Assembly (NCBI GenBank): GCA_954871525.1
Contig: OX940868.1
Location: forward strand, 30,624,056 to 30,688,055
Length of the DNA stretch: 64,000 nucleotides
Source of the DNA: Parietaria judaica
Lineage: Eukaryota; Streptophyta; Magnoliopsida; Rosales; Urticaceae
Reading direction: 5' to 3'
Below, in pieces: positions 45,524 to 56,194 of the stretch. Every line of letters begins with the position of its first letter. Position 1 is the first letter of the stretch. The notes beneath the pieces were generated by a model that made no database searches, was not told the DNA's origin, and was given only the letters and a program-made list of their open reading frames with translations. A program made the position numbers and the translations under genes.

Positions 45524-46427
45524 TGTATCTCTCACCCTCTAAAATTCGACCATGTCCAAGGGATTTGTCTCACATAAATTACAAACTAGTTACGGCGCCC
45601 GTTGATACTTTGTCGCGTATCTATCAAGGAGAAAGTAGAAACCCATCAATAAATCACAAAAATCCTATATAAAACTCAAGACGCTCGGTACAATAAAGGC
45701 ATATTATATAGTCGTTCGTTTTGTTCCGAATGCAACTAACCAGTAACGCAAGACAACAAATCAAGAAACACGTAACGACCGTTCGATGAACTCTTGTTCT
45801 ACTTCCCGAATCTTCTTGTAATATCAAACCCTAGGGGACTGTCCTTAATTATCCAAGACAATTCCAACTAGCCAAAACTACCTATAATCATTTATAATAT
45901 GGAAGTATGTGAACAAACACAAAAGGTCAAGACAAAAAAACAACGAAAAAACTCAAAATTTCAAGTCTTTCCATAGCTTAAATAAGACTTTTGAACATTT
46001 TACACAAGTTGCCCCCCAAAGAATACCAATACAATTACAAAGTTACAAACTCGTTTTCATTTCTAACGGCATAAGTACCAGACTTCGATCCGAATAATTT
46101 TTCCCTATGTTAGTGAGTAGTTAAGTACATAAAGACATGTATGGTATGGGTGGAGCTAGTGAAATTCTGGAATCTGGGCCATGACTAGATTGCACTGATA
46201 AGACAGCAATTAGGGTTTCGAAATTGCAAGGCAAACAAACTGATCAATCCCAAAAGGGAAACAAATTATCAACTAAACAACCGCAAAAACAGATAGGGGA
46301 AGACGACAAAGACAGACACAGACCCACAACGAATCCCAAAAAAAAAAAAAAACAGTTCAGAAAGTTTGACCTCGATTAGCTCTAATCTGCCCAAAAATGT
46401 TTGAGTAAAAGATGAAAGAGCACGTAC

Positions 46428-46560
46428 CCAGATCCAGGGAGCTCGAGAACACGCGAACGAGCTCGAATCCTCGCGAGCTCCAGCTATGGACACTGCTTCT
46501 TCGTCTTGTCTATCTGTTTTTTTTTTTTTTGGAAGAGTGAGAGAGAATATTGACAAAAGG
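46428..46560 (-). other. Probable 5' UTR exon of the PHL7-type gene
   Basis: On the minus strand, a GC-richer segment with AGCTCGCGAGG motifs ends in a good donor (GATCTGG|GTACGTG). Leader introns are common in this family. The exact start is uncertain. Confidence 0.35.
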
Positions 46561-48920
46561 AAGTGTCTTTATGAAAAATGGAAAATGGGCATCGAAGAAA
46601 TCGGGAGTCCAATTAATAGCGCGTGTGATATTTCATTTTCTCTCTTCTTCTCTCTCTCTTTGAGAAAGATTCCAGACGTACAGAGTAGAGAAAAGGAGAG
46701 AGAACATGATTATTCAATACTCAATCAATAGTAAGCAAACAAACTTATATATATTTATTCATAATTTAATATATATTCTCTCACTTCCATTTTATTTGTT
46801 TTCTCTCTCTCCTCTCTCCTAATTTCTGGGCCAGAAATTGTAAGAAGCACGCAGGAAAATTCTATGCCTTTGAATCTTTATTGGTCCCAACTTTCATTTA
46901 TTTCTCTGTCCATAAATTATCTAGATAAACATTTATTTCATCTTCTCAAGTTTTTTCGTACATTTTTATTTCCGTATTTATATGTTCATCATTGTGTTTC
47001 TTTACCTGTCCATTACAAATTACAATCATTGAAAAAAGAAATATAATTTAATTATGATAAAAAAAAAATTGAATTTTCATTGCTTATATATATAACATCA
47101 AATTAATCCGTCAAAAACAAAATATAAAATAATATAATGAACAAACTCACAAACTAAATAAATAGAAGAATAAATAAATTTGGAGCTTAATATAAATAGA
47201 CATGAAAAAACACAATTTTCTAACTTTCTAACTAAGATTAAATGTGAAATTATAGTCTAAGTTTGGTTTAAAAAATGTCCTTAACAAAGTTACGTTTAGC
47301 CTTCAATGAAGTTGCATTTATGTTTAATGTAGTTAATGAATGGATGGCTTCACTTGCATCAAATGCTATTAGATATAGGCTCAAATGTTACATTAAATCA
47401 CATGCTAAATTAGTGCTATAATGCTTAATTTCTAATTTTAGTGTAATCTTTTAGGAGTTTGTAATTTTGTATATCCTTCTTTTTACCGAATTTTATGAAT
47501 GACATTTTACATACATGCATTAATATTAAGGAGTGATGACTCACATATGAGATAATGATGAACCCATATTAATTATAACATCACTAGCTAGTAGTAGTAT
47601 CTATTCTAAAATTGTTACCCATCAAAGAATTTCTCCAAAGATTAAATTTATCTTTCTAATTACCTAATTTTATCCTAATTATTAGTCTTTTGTATTCCTA
47701 TCTTAACCCACTAACGCAAAGAGGATAATAGAAAGACTCGTGATTTATAATTTTATATATTTAAAATGTTCAATAATGATAAAGAAATATTGGCGTTTTA
47801 AATAAGGTACCATTGTCAAACCCCATTAGCACATAATGGAAAATAACCAAACGGTAGACTTCTCCATAGCTAGAGCCAAAAAAAAAAAAAAAAAAATAAT
47901 GGTTTTTTGTAGTGGGTAAATAGTTTAAAAAGAATTAAAATTTTCTTACGCTGACCTAAAGTCTAACTTATATAATAAAAGATTAAATGTTGTTAGTTAT
48001 GTTATGTATATGGGTGAGCAAACAAGTATTCGTTTTGATTTTTAACAACTAATAAATCGAAACTTCTATTATAAAAGATGAAAAATGCATCTATCATATA
48101 ACCTGTATTCGGATATAAGTATTAAATGCTGATTTTATCAATCAAAATATAAGGTATATCGATTGTTGGAGGTATTCCGATTAATAATATTTAAAATAAT
48201 ATTACTTAGTAATATAATAATAGTTCCATAATTTATATTTCATATACCATACATTATCACTATTGAAAAACCGTTGAAATACTAGCCAATGAGCATGTAA
48301 TGTTGAGATGATTGGCTTGTGGATTAACAGAGATAAACGACATGTGTCATGTGAACCGGCCTCAACGGAATCTCCCTTATAGATTCCTTTCCGGCAAATT
48401 TGTCATCTTTACTTTTAGAGCTACGTCTCATATTTGTTTGGATCTTTCTGTTATATCATTTATTTATTATTACAAAGAGAGACTCACTACGTGTCCACCT
48501 TCCTCACTTACTTACTATGCATTTGCCATTTGATTTATTAATTGTGATATTTATGTCAAATATTCAATCTTATATTATTGGGTACATTCTCACTTCTCAC
48601 GCAATAACAGTTAAAAAGGTCAAAAAATTATTTTGTGATCCAATTTCATTCCTGTTGAGTTAGCATATGTTAAGTTACGTTTGAGACACGCATATATTTA
48701 TTAGTTTAATAAATACGTTAGATAATTGTTACTTTTCGAGAGTTTGAACGAGTACGTACATATGTTCTTCATGTAACATATTTCAATAAAAACATAAAAA
48801 GAATTTATTATTTTATGGCTTTTGGGTACCATTTTCATAAAAAAAAAACAAAAAAATTAGAATATGACAACACACTTAGTACAAAATTAGATATTTATGT
48901 CACAAATATCGTTTATTAAT
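46561..48920. other. Gene-free AT-rich stretch
   Basis: Over 2.3 kb with no coding exon. A CT-rich run lies at 46630-46660 and a poly-A of about 19 at 47879-47897. I can bound no element here. Confidence 0.6.
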
Positions 48921-49368
48921 GGGATAATAGCGGCATAAGTCCTCAACATTTACTCAACTGGGGCGGCATAGCCCCAACCTCATTTAATAGCGGTATAAGT
49001 ATCAAAAGATGATTTCCGTCCATATTTGACTAACGGAAGTAGTCAACGTTTGCGTGGTCAGTTTCTCGTCAACGTGGACGACACGTAATCCGACATGTCA
49101 CCATACATGTCATCCTCGTGTCATCAAATTTAATGCAAAATTAATGGCGATTGCATTAAATTTGATGACGCGAGGATGACGTGTATGGTGACATGTCTGA
49201 TTACGTGGCGTCCATGTTGATGAGAAGCTAACCACGCAAACGTTGACTACTTCCGCTAGTCAAATATGGATGGAAATCATCTTTTTGTACTTATACCGCT
49301 ATTAAATGGGGTTGGGGCTATGCCGCCCCAGTTGAGTAAAGGTTGAGGACTTATGCCGCTATTATCCC
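48921..49368. mobile_element. Mutator-like foldback MITE, copy 2 (448 bp)
   Basis: Same family as 24319-24785, starting GGGATAATAGCGGCATAAGT, with a nearly complete palindrome around 49140-49155 and a loop of only a few bases. The flanks are a perfect 9-bp duplication, TTTATTAAT (48912-48920 and 49369-49377). The perfect duplication suggests a more recent insertion than copy 1. Confidence 0.93.
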
Positions 49369-49377
49369 TTTATTAAT

Positions 49378-50390
49378 TTCATTTACAATGCCATTCTTGT
49401 TGGGACGGAAAAATAATAATGGTGAGAATAGACCAAGAAAGATGCTGATTTGATGACAACAAGGAAACTTAACCAAAAGCATTATTTTTGCTTTTCTATT
49501 CACTTTGATCAAAACAAAGCCATGGCTACATACAATGTCCCTCAGCTTTGTACTCAATCTTGATACAATACAAATATCATTTCATTTTTATGATTTTTTA
49601 CGATAAAAAATGAATTTTCATAGTTTATTAACCTCAAATAAATCATGGAAAAGATAATTACATAATTTAGTGAGGAAACTAAATAAAATAAAAGGATAGA
49701 TAGATTTATAGCTGAAAAAAAATAGACATGAAGAACACAATCTTCAAACCTTCTAATTAAAATTAATGGAAATAGTTGGTTAAAATTTAAAAGTATTTAA
49801 ACTTTGACCAATTGAGTCGACAAGAGTTTAAAGTGAAAAAATAATGACAAAAGTGCCAAAAACAATCATATTTAAAGCGACATATTTTTCTATCTACTTC
49901 TTTTATGGGTGTTGATCGATTTTTTAGCATATTGCTATTAGATCATACCGAAAATACATAATTATGTGTTCATCCAGATATTTAACATATTCTCTATTTG
50001 AAATTGATAAAAATAATTAAATAGAAAAATGTATTGCTTCACACTTGTTGACTTTGAGTATTTATGATTTATTAGGCTTTAAAGCCTTTTCAGATCGATC
50101 ATTTAAGAAAAATCCCAAAAGCCTAATATTATTGTCTCGAATTAGATATATGTTATACTTTTTTATATATAATTAATAATTTTTTATCTTCTATCTTCTG
50201 TAATTTTTGCTTCTAAATTTCTAATGATGAGAGAGAGTGATCTTCATAATTCACATATACTCTGTTGTAGAGTTAACAAAAACAAATGCATTTTCAAATA
50301 AAAAAAAAAAGTTTTCAGTCCAAATTACAATTTAATCCTCAAATTAAGCGAAGGAAAATAAGAAATTCAAATCCACGTCAGCATTATCCA
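49378..50390. other. Gene-free spacer
   Basis: AT-rich. It contains the third relative of the 18798 repeat and the 3' flank of the methyltransferase gene. Confidence 0.5.
49770..50068. repeat. Diverged member of the 18798 repeat family
   Basis: It shares CTTTGACCAATTGAGTCGA and TGTATTGCTTCACACTTGT with the 18798 element, in the same order, and GTGTTCATCCAGAT-like sequence with the 27922 copy. Ends are not defined by a duplication. Confidence 0.35.
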
Positions 50391-51174
50391 TTAATTTCCC
50401 TTGGGAGAAAAGCGGTAAACGACAACTCCAAGCCTCGCGCCTTCCAAAGGCTTGCCCTCGAAGAGGGTGTCCACGTGGAACGCCTTCCTCGCCTTCTTGA
50501 AAAACGACGACTCCTTCTTCCACCTCCTCAGATGCGCCATCACAAACGACGTCGTTTTCCCCCCCGGGGGAAGCAGCAAACGCAGCGTTTTGAGCAGAGG
50601 CTCGTACAGGTGGTCGTGATACACTACATCCGACCCCACGATAACGTCGAACCCCCCGCCACTCGCCGCCACCGCCCTCTCCACGTCAGCGTCCTCCCCC
50701 CACCTCAGGGCCGACACGGCGACGCTCCCTCCGCCGGCTCCCACAACGGCGCCGTTCGCCGCCGCGTTGAACCGCAGGTTGGGGACCACGTGGGGGAGGT
50801 CGGTGACCGTGACGCGGGCCCCGAGCGCCGCCGCCGCGGCGAGCCCCACCAGCCCCGTACCCGACCCGAGCTCCAGGACGCTGAGCTGGCGCCGATCCGG
50901 GGGCAGCGCGGGCGCCAAGGGGCTCGCGGCGGTGCGCGTCGAGGAGCGCGACGAGCGCGGTGGCCGCCGGCCAGAGCTGGAAGGAGAGGCCCTGCGAGGG
51001 GAGCTTGCGGATCGCCAGCGTGGCGCCCGTCGAGGGGAGGCGGTGGAGGCGCAGCAGAGGCTCCCCTGGGGCGGCGCGTGGCGGATGGTCGGCGTGGCCG
51101 TGGTCAGGGAGGATCATTGTGAATGGGTTTATAGCTTCGTCGTCGTCGTCGGTGGTGGTTGGTTGTTCGGACAT
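50391..51174 (-). pseudogene. METTL21-type (PF10294) methyltransferase, frameshifted as given
   Basis: Two overlapping minus-strand frames together make one protein of this family. The first starts at ATG 51174 (MSEQPTTTDDDDEAINPF) and carries SQGLSFQLWPAATALVALLDAHRREP. The second takes over near 50920-50935 and carries the SAM-binding motif VLELGSGTGLVGLAAA, TVTDLPHVVPNLRFN, FDVIVGSDVVYHDHLYEPLL and the stop at 50391. The span is 784 nt, one more than a multiple of three. One extra base in the C-run (plus-strand GGGG at 50919-50922) would explain it. No intron is expected. Family knowledge: METTL21-like enzymes methylate lysines of chaperones or translation factors. Either the gene is newly broken or the base is an assembly error. 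The intact flanking sequence favours the latter. Confidence 0.8.
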
Positions 51175-52699
51175 GGCTGGTCTTCGGTTACGCAGAGTGT
51201 GATTCGTTAGGGCTTATTTGGATGTGCGATTTATATTTCTTTGGGTGAATTGACTTATCTAACCTCCATTGTTCGATGAAACATTTCTATTAGGGAAGTA
51301 TGAACTTCATACAAAATGTTTAGGACAAGAAAGAACACAAAAATTAAAAATTCAAGTCCTTCCGTGATACGGTTATGACACGGTGTTAATGAGTTTTGGT
51401 CGACCATAAATGATTTTGAATTCGACTGTATCGAACATGATAACATGATGTGACCCAACTATACACCATTATAGAACAAAGAGTTCTACTTTATGCATTT
51501 TATTTTTATTATTAATTATTTGATACTTATTATGTATGAACTTTTTATGTTTTTATTTGATTTATTTACATTGCAGTTGATGAATATAACAAATTATTAC
51601 TAAATTATAAAATTTTAGGCAATATGATTAAATAAGTAAGTTAATTGAGTCTAATGGGAATTAATTTATTATCTAAAAGTTCTTGAATAAGTAAAATAGA
51701 TTAAACAGGTCGACACGATAAACACGATTTGTAAATGGGGCGGGTCTGAAAATAAGTAACGGGGCAGGTTTGAATCTACTTAAAATAAGTAAAGATACGA
51801 CTAAAACACGACACGACATGAACACGAATTTCCACTCCTTGATTAGACATTTTACACAAGTTGCCTTTAAACAAACCTACACAATCTTGTACTATTTCTA
51901 ACTCCAAAATCCATATATTACAAATAAAATATAACAAAAGTCTAGAAACTCATTTAAAAAATCCGAATCCAAAACTTAAAACGGATTAGAAACCGGACAA
52001 AAATCGAGGCTCAAGCTCACCTTTTTACCATATAGAAACTTATGTGTTTAAGGTCATATGTTTAGTTATTAGGTTTCAGGAAATGCACTACACGGAAATG
52101 GAAGACAGCATTTAATAATTTGGTAAAAATAAACCATCGCAGTAGACCGAGTTGTATACATCAGTACCTGTGTTTATCAAAGTGGTCCTTCACTACCCAA
52201 AACCTTGATTTTTGGCAATTGTGTCCCTGTCCTTGACCCATAGCGAGTTGTACCACTCATTACCAAGAAATCTTCAGTTTGTGCTTGCACAAGTTGTGTT
52301 ATTGATGGCCCCTCAAATTTATCAAAAAAACATGTTATAATTTTGTTTAAGACAATCATACAATTTTCTATATTTTTTTTACTTTTGGCACGAGACACGT
52401 TAATGTTACATAAATGAATTTCATGCTACTAAATGAAATACGTGTCTATAAATAAGTTCAAAGAATTATTTGCTGCGATCAAGTTTTAAGGGAATGAAGA
52501 CAGTTTGCTCTTAGTCATAAATTATCCCAAATTCTAAATCACTACGTACTTTAATTTACAATTTCAGAGCCCGAATTTCCGCTCTCGCCTCATACCGGCT
52601 ACGAAAAAACTATTCCCTTTTCTTTTTACACTTACACGAAGGCTCCAATAGACGGGCGAGCTAGAGGCTCCTCTTACTCATAACTGGAGAATTCTGATC
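51175..52699. other. Gene-free spacer
   Basis: AT-rich. Around 51690-51840 it has ACACGATAAACACGA and CGACACGACATGAACACGAA phrases, a common plant repeat style that I cannot bound. The 3' UTR of the next minus-strand gene lies near 52560-52699. Confidence 0.5.
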
Positions 52700-55265
52700 T
52701 TACATGCCATACCCGGCAATCCCGTGAGAATCAACTCGTGCCACCTTGACCTCCAGGGTTCTAACCTTGGCATCGTTCCAAATCGAGTTCCTTCCTCCGC
52801 CTGTTGACCCTTCCAGGGCCAACCCACCGGGGCTCTCGTGCGACGTCAGGCAGCTCTCGGTGGAACAGTCGGCTCTCGATGGGAAGAGACCATTCTGCCC
52901 TTCGTCCGGGCCCGCCGCTCCTGCAACCTCCGCGGGTTGAGATGTGTAGAAACCGAGCGAGTCGATCGAGGGGTTCATCGTTGTTTTGCTCTCAAACCCT
53001 TGATTGATCACCGAACCTCCGATGAATTGATTAGCGAGCATTCTGCAAGCTCTCTCGAGCATGGCCATGTACCTCCGTTCGGCCGTCTGGCGTATGTGCA
53101 GGTGCTTCTCTGCCTGAATACCAATCCAAAAAGAGTGTCGTCGTATTCAAGTCAAGCCCGATTCTCTTAAAATCAGTTTCGAAAAACATATACTCGTGTC
53201 AATAGAATTACCTCGACTTGTAAATGTAATTTACTTTGCACTTCCATTTGCGCTCTCAGTGCCTCCTTGACTTCGAAACCCCTAAGAAAGAAAAAAGTCT
53301 TTTACTTGGTCGCTGATTCATAAAAAAACCTCAATGTACGGTGTAATTTAGAAGTATGAAGAAAAACAAAAACAGTGGTTCTTACTCATTAATGTCAGAC
53401 GATGGCATATTCGGAGAGGAATTACCGGTCCTTGGGCTATCTATCATGAAGGAAGCTGAAATCCCCATATCGATTTGAAAACAATGTCAAAAGCAACAAG
53501 GATCAATAAGAGATTGTCATAAAAATGATATTTTTAACTTTTCAGCATCGGAGTTTAAAGAAATTAGTACAACGTTGTTGATGAAACAACACTAAGATTA
53601 TTTTAACAGCAGAAACATAAAGGAACTAAATCATATATAGCTAAAAGAGGCAAGAGATCTACAAAGATATATGAAAGAAGCTGAGCTCACCATCTTTGGA
53701 CATGTCGCCCATATCTTTTCCTGACTGTATGCCTAATCTGTACTTCTGAAACACACGAATAAATAAAAAATAAAACGTTAAAATAAATTACTGAAAAATC
53801 CATAATAATTTTACTTACACTATACAACAGTTTAAGCTTATGTTCCCTGAAAAAAACAGCTAAACCTATTTACCAAAGTTACAGATAAGTCATGAAAACA
53901 AACCTGTAGGTGACTCTTTAAATGAAAAAGAGTCAGTCCCTTCACATTCATTGTCCGCATGATCGCCTTTGGCGTAGCTTCTGCAATTAAGCATTCAAAA
54001 AAAAAAATCGGTAACTGATGGCAAAAAGTGTAACTTTTTGTAGTATGATAGCGTGCTGATAAGCAAAGAAGTGAAATTCGGGGAATGACTGAAGCTTCTT
54101 ACTTCAGATCTGTTATGACCATATAAGCCTTTACATTGATAAACTAAAGGATAAATTTCAATCGAACCGCAATATTACATTAATTAGAAGTTCTACATGA
54201 ACCATCAACTAATCCCATATTTTAGTCGATTTGGGATCATAAGAAGGAGCCATTGGCACGGGTAAAATCTAATCAATCGCCTCATCTCAAGTATTTGACT
54301 GTTGAATCACAACAAAGAAACAAAGAAATTGAACAGAATATAAAGTGATAGATACTCTGGTTTTGCTTCTTCCTACTGAATCAAAGTTTGAGATTAGAAG
54401 TCAGGAAAGAGTAAAATTCATACAAAAATTCAAGTTATTTAGGTTGTCATACGAGGGAGAGGGGGTTGTCGGAATGCGGCTTGAAAATGAATTTCACATC
54501 ACCTATGCTGTTCCAAAGTTGCATTTTTTCAAGCTATTCATATCATCTTTCCAGAATCACCATATGAATGAAATTCTAAGACTTAAGAGCTCCAGATTCC
54601 ATGAAAAGGAGATAAATTCGAGCATATGCCCATGTCTTCGTAGATGGAGAACATCTGAATCTCTTAAACAACAGATTATGCTGAACAGATCGACCAAGAG
54701 GCAAAAGAGCATACATTTTCTAGTACACTTTTTGCCAAAACAGGAACTTCAATGGACCAATAAATCTCCAGCGACAAAGAATCAGAAGCCATAAATGCGC
54801 TAGAATCCAAACTCCTCAACCGAATCCCTCACAATAAAGACTCAATTCTGTCCCCAAATCTGTAAGAAGCGATTCTTAAGCGGCATTTCAACAGCGTTTC
54901 TGTAACGCACAGAGCGCATTCAGACATAAAAGCGACTCTCGAGGCTCAATTGAAAAGGAACACCGAGAAATCCGGAAACCTAAACCCGAGCAAATTTCGC
55001 TTCTGAAAAAAAGAAAAAAGAGTTGAATCAAGAGCGAATGGAGTCGGTACTCACTTCCGGGACCTCCGAGCTGAGTGACGGCGTCGACGAAGCGCTCGTG
55101 GAGGTCGGCGGTCCAGCGGAGGCGAGGCTTGGGATCGGAGGTGAGGACGAGGCAGGGGTCGGGGCGCAGGGCCTGGGCGTGGGCTCCGACGAGGCCGTGG
55201 ATTTGGTGCTGGAGATCGTCCTGACCTAGCATTCCGTCGCCTCCCTGAATCAGCCTCGGAAACAT
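52700..55265 (-). CDS. MYB-CC (PHR1-LIKE) transcription factor with a divergent coiled coil
   Basis: Exons in reading order: 55265-55055, 53980-53904, 53745-53691, 53455-53386, 53281-53212, 53113-52700; 897 nt, 298 aa. The MYB domain reads [19 protein letters not shown], then KATPKAIMRTMNVKGL and LKSHLQKYRLGIQSGKDM. The coiled coil is EALRAQMEVQSKLHLQVEAE then RRYMAMLERACRMLA. LHLQVE stands where most members have LHEQLE. The acidic, Ser/Gly-rich C-terminus has no domain I know. It is a PHR1-LIKE family member, but I cannot assign a numbered PHL. Expected role: dimeric DNA-binding regulator in the nucleus. Intron 1 is long (1,074 bp). It lies about 7 kb from the PHL7-type gene on the same strand. 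Confidence 0.92.
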
Positions 55266-56194
55266 TTTCTCTCACTTTCCCGAGAAAGTTGCAGTCAAGG
55301 AAAATGATAAAGCAGCTCACGAGAATTTCTCGAGGGGTAAAACCGTAAAAGTGAGAACTTCTTGAAGGTGAATGTGATGATGGTAAAAGTGAAAAACAAA
55401 AGTGAAAGATACGGCCGTACGAGCCTGCCCCAGTATTTGTTTTTTGTTGAGTTTTGTCTGTTCCCTGGTTTTTTCTTTCACTTTTACCCTCTGAGAAGCT
55501 GGTTGTTTGCTTGTTTTTTACTGTTCAGCTTTGCAATCCAAGTGGGTTTTTGGAGGACCATTTGCTTCTCTGACGAGTTTATATCGTAAGCGCTGAAAAG
55601 TTACTTTTATTTTTTTCTTTTTGGGGCATTTTTAGCTAAAAAAAAGAAGTATATGGGTAAAATGGTAATAATGTGGAGCGACCAAACTCGTAGTGCAATC
55701 CAGCGAGGCTCGAGGATGTTGCCGTATTGGAGTGATGGGTCACATTTGTTTAGACTTTCAGAGTCAACTAATGTCATGTGTCACATTTATTTAAATACAT
55801 TTCCTCATTTTATTTTATTTTTATTTACTATTATTTAAATTACAGCTTGTTAGGTTACAAGAGCACATTACAATTTGTGAAGAGCCATTTTAATATATTT
55901 ATTTTGTTACATTTTTTTTACTTGTACTATTATCATTTTATCTACATTGCAATTTTTTATTTTTTTTTTCAATCAAATGTAATGGCTTTTCATTTAAGCT
56001 AGAATTCTGAAAGCTTCATAGAATGTTAGAAAAACCCAGCTACAAATTTACCCGTCAATAAATAAAAAAAATTGGAGTCCTTTCCAATTCATATACATAC
56101 CAACCACAAGTCACATATATATTATATTTATAACAAGTTCGCAATAATAATGTAAAAATAAAAAACTAAAAAGAGAGAAACATCAAGATTCAAT
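55266..56194. other. Gene-free spacer between two minus-strand genes
   Basis: Promoter and leader of the MYB-CC gene, then AT-rich DNA with T-rich runs near 55900-55975 and the 3' flank of the RING/VWA gene. No exon seen. Confidence 0.6.

Noticed and set aside
50286..51122. 278-residue plus-strand open frame
   Set aside because: Arg/Gly-rich antisense shadow of the GC-rich methyltransferase gene.
54345..54794. 149-residue plus-strand open frame
   Set aside because: It lies inside intron 1 of the MYB-CC gene on the opposite strand, matches no family I know and has no promoter or splice support.
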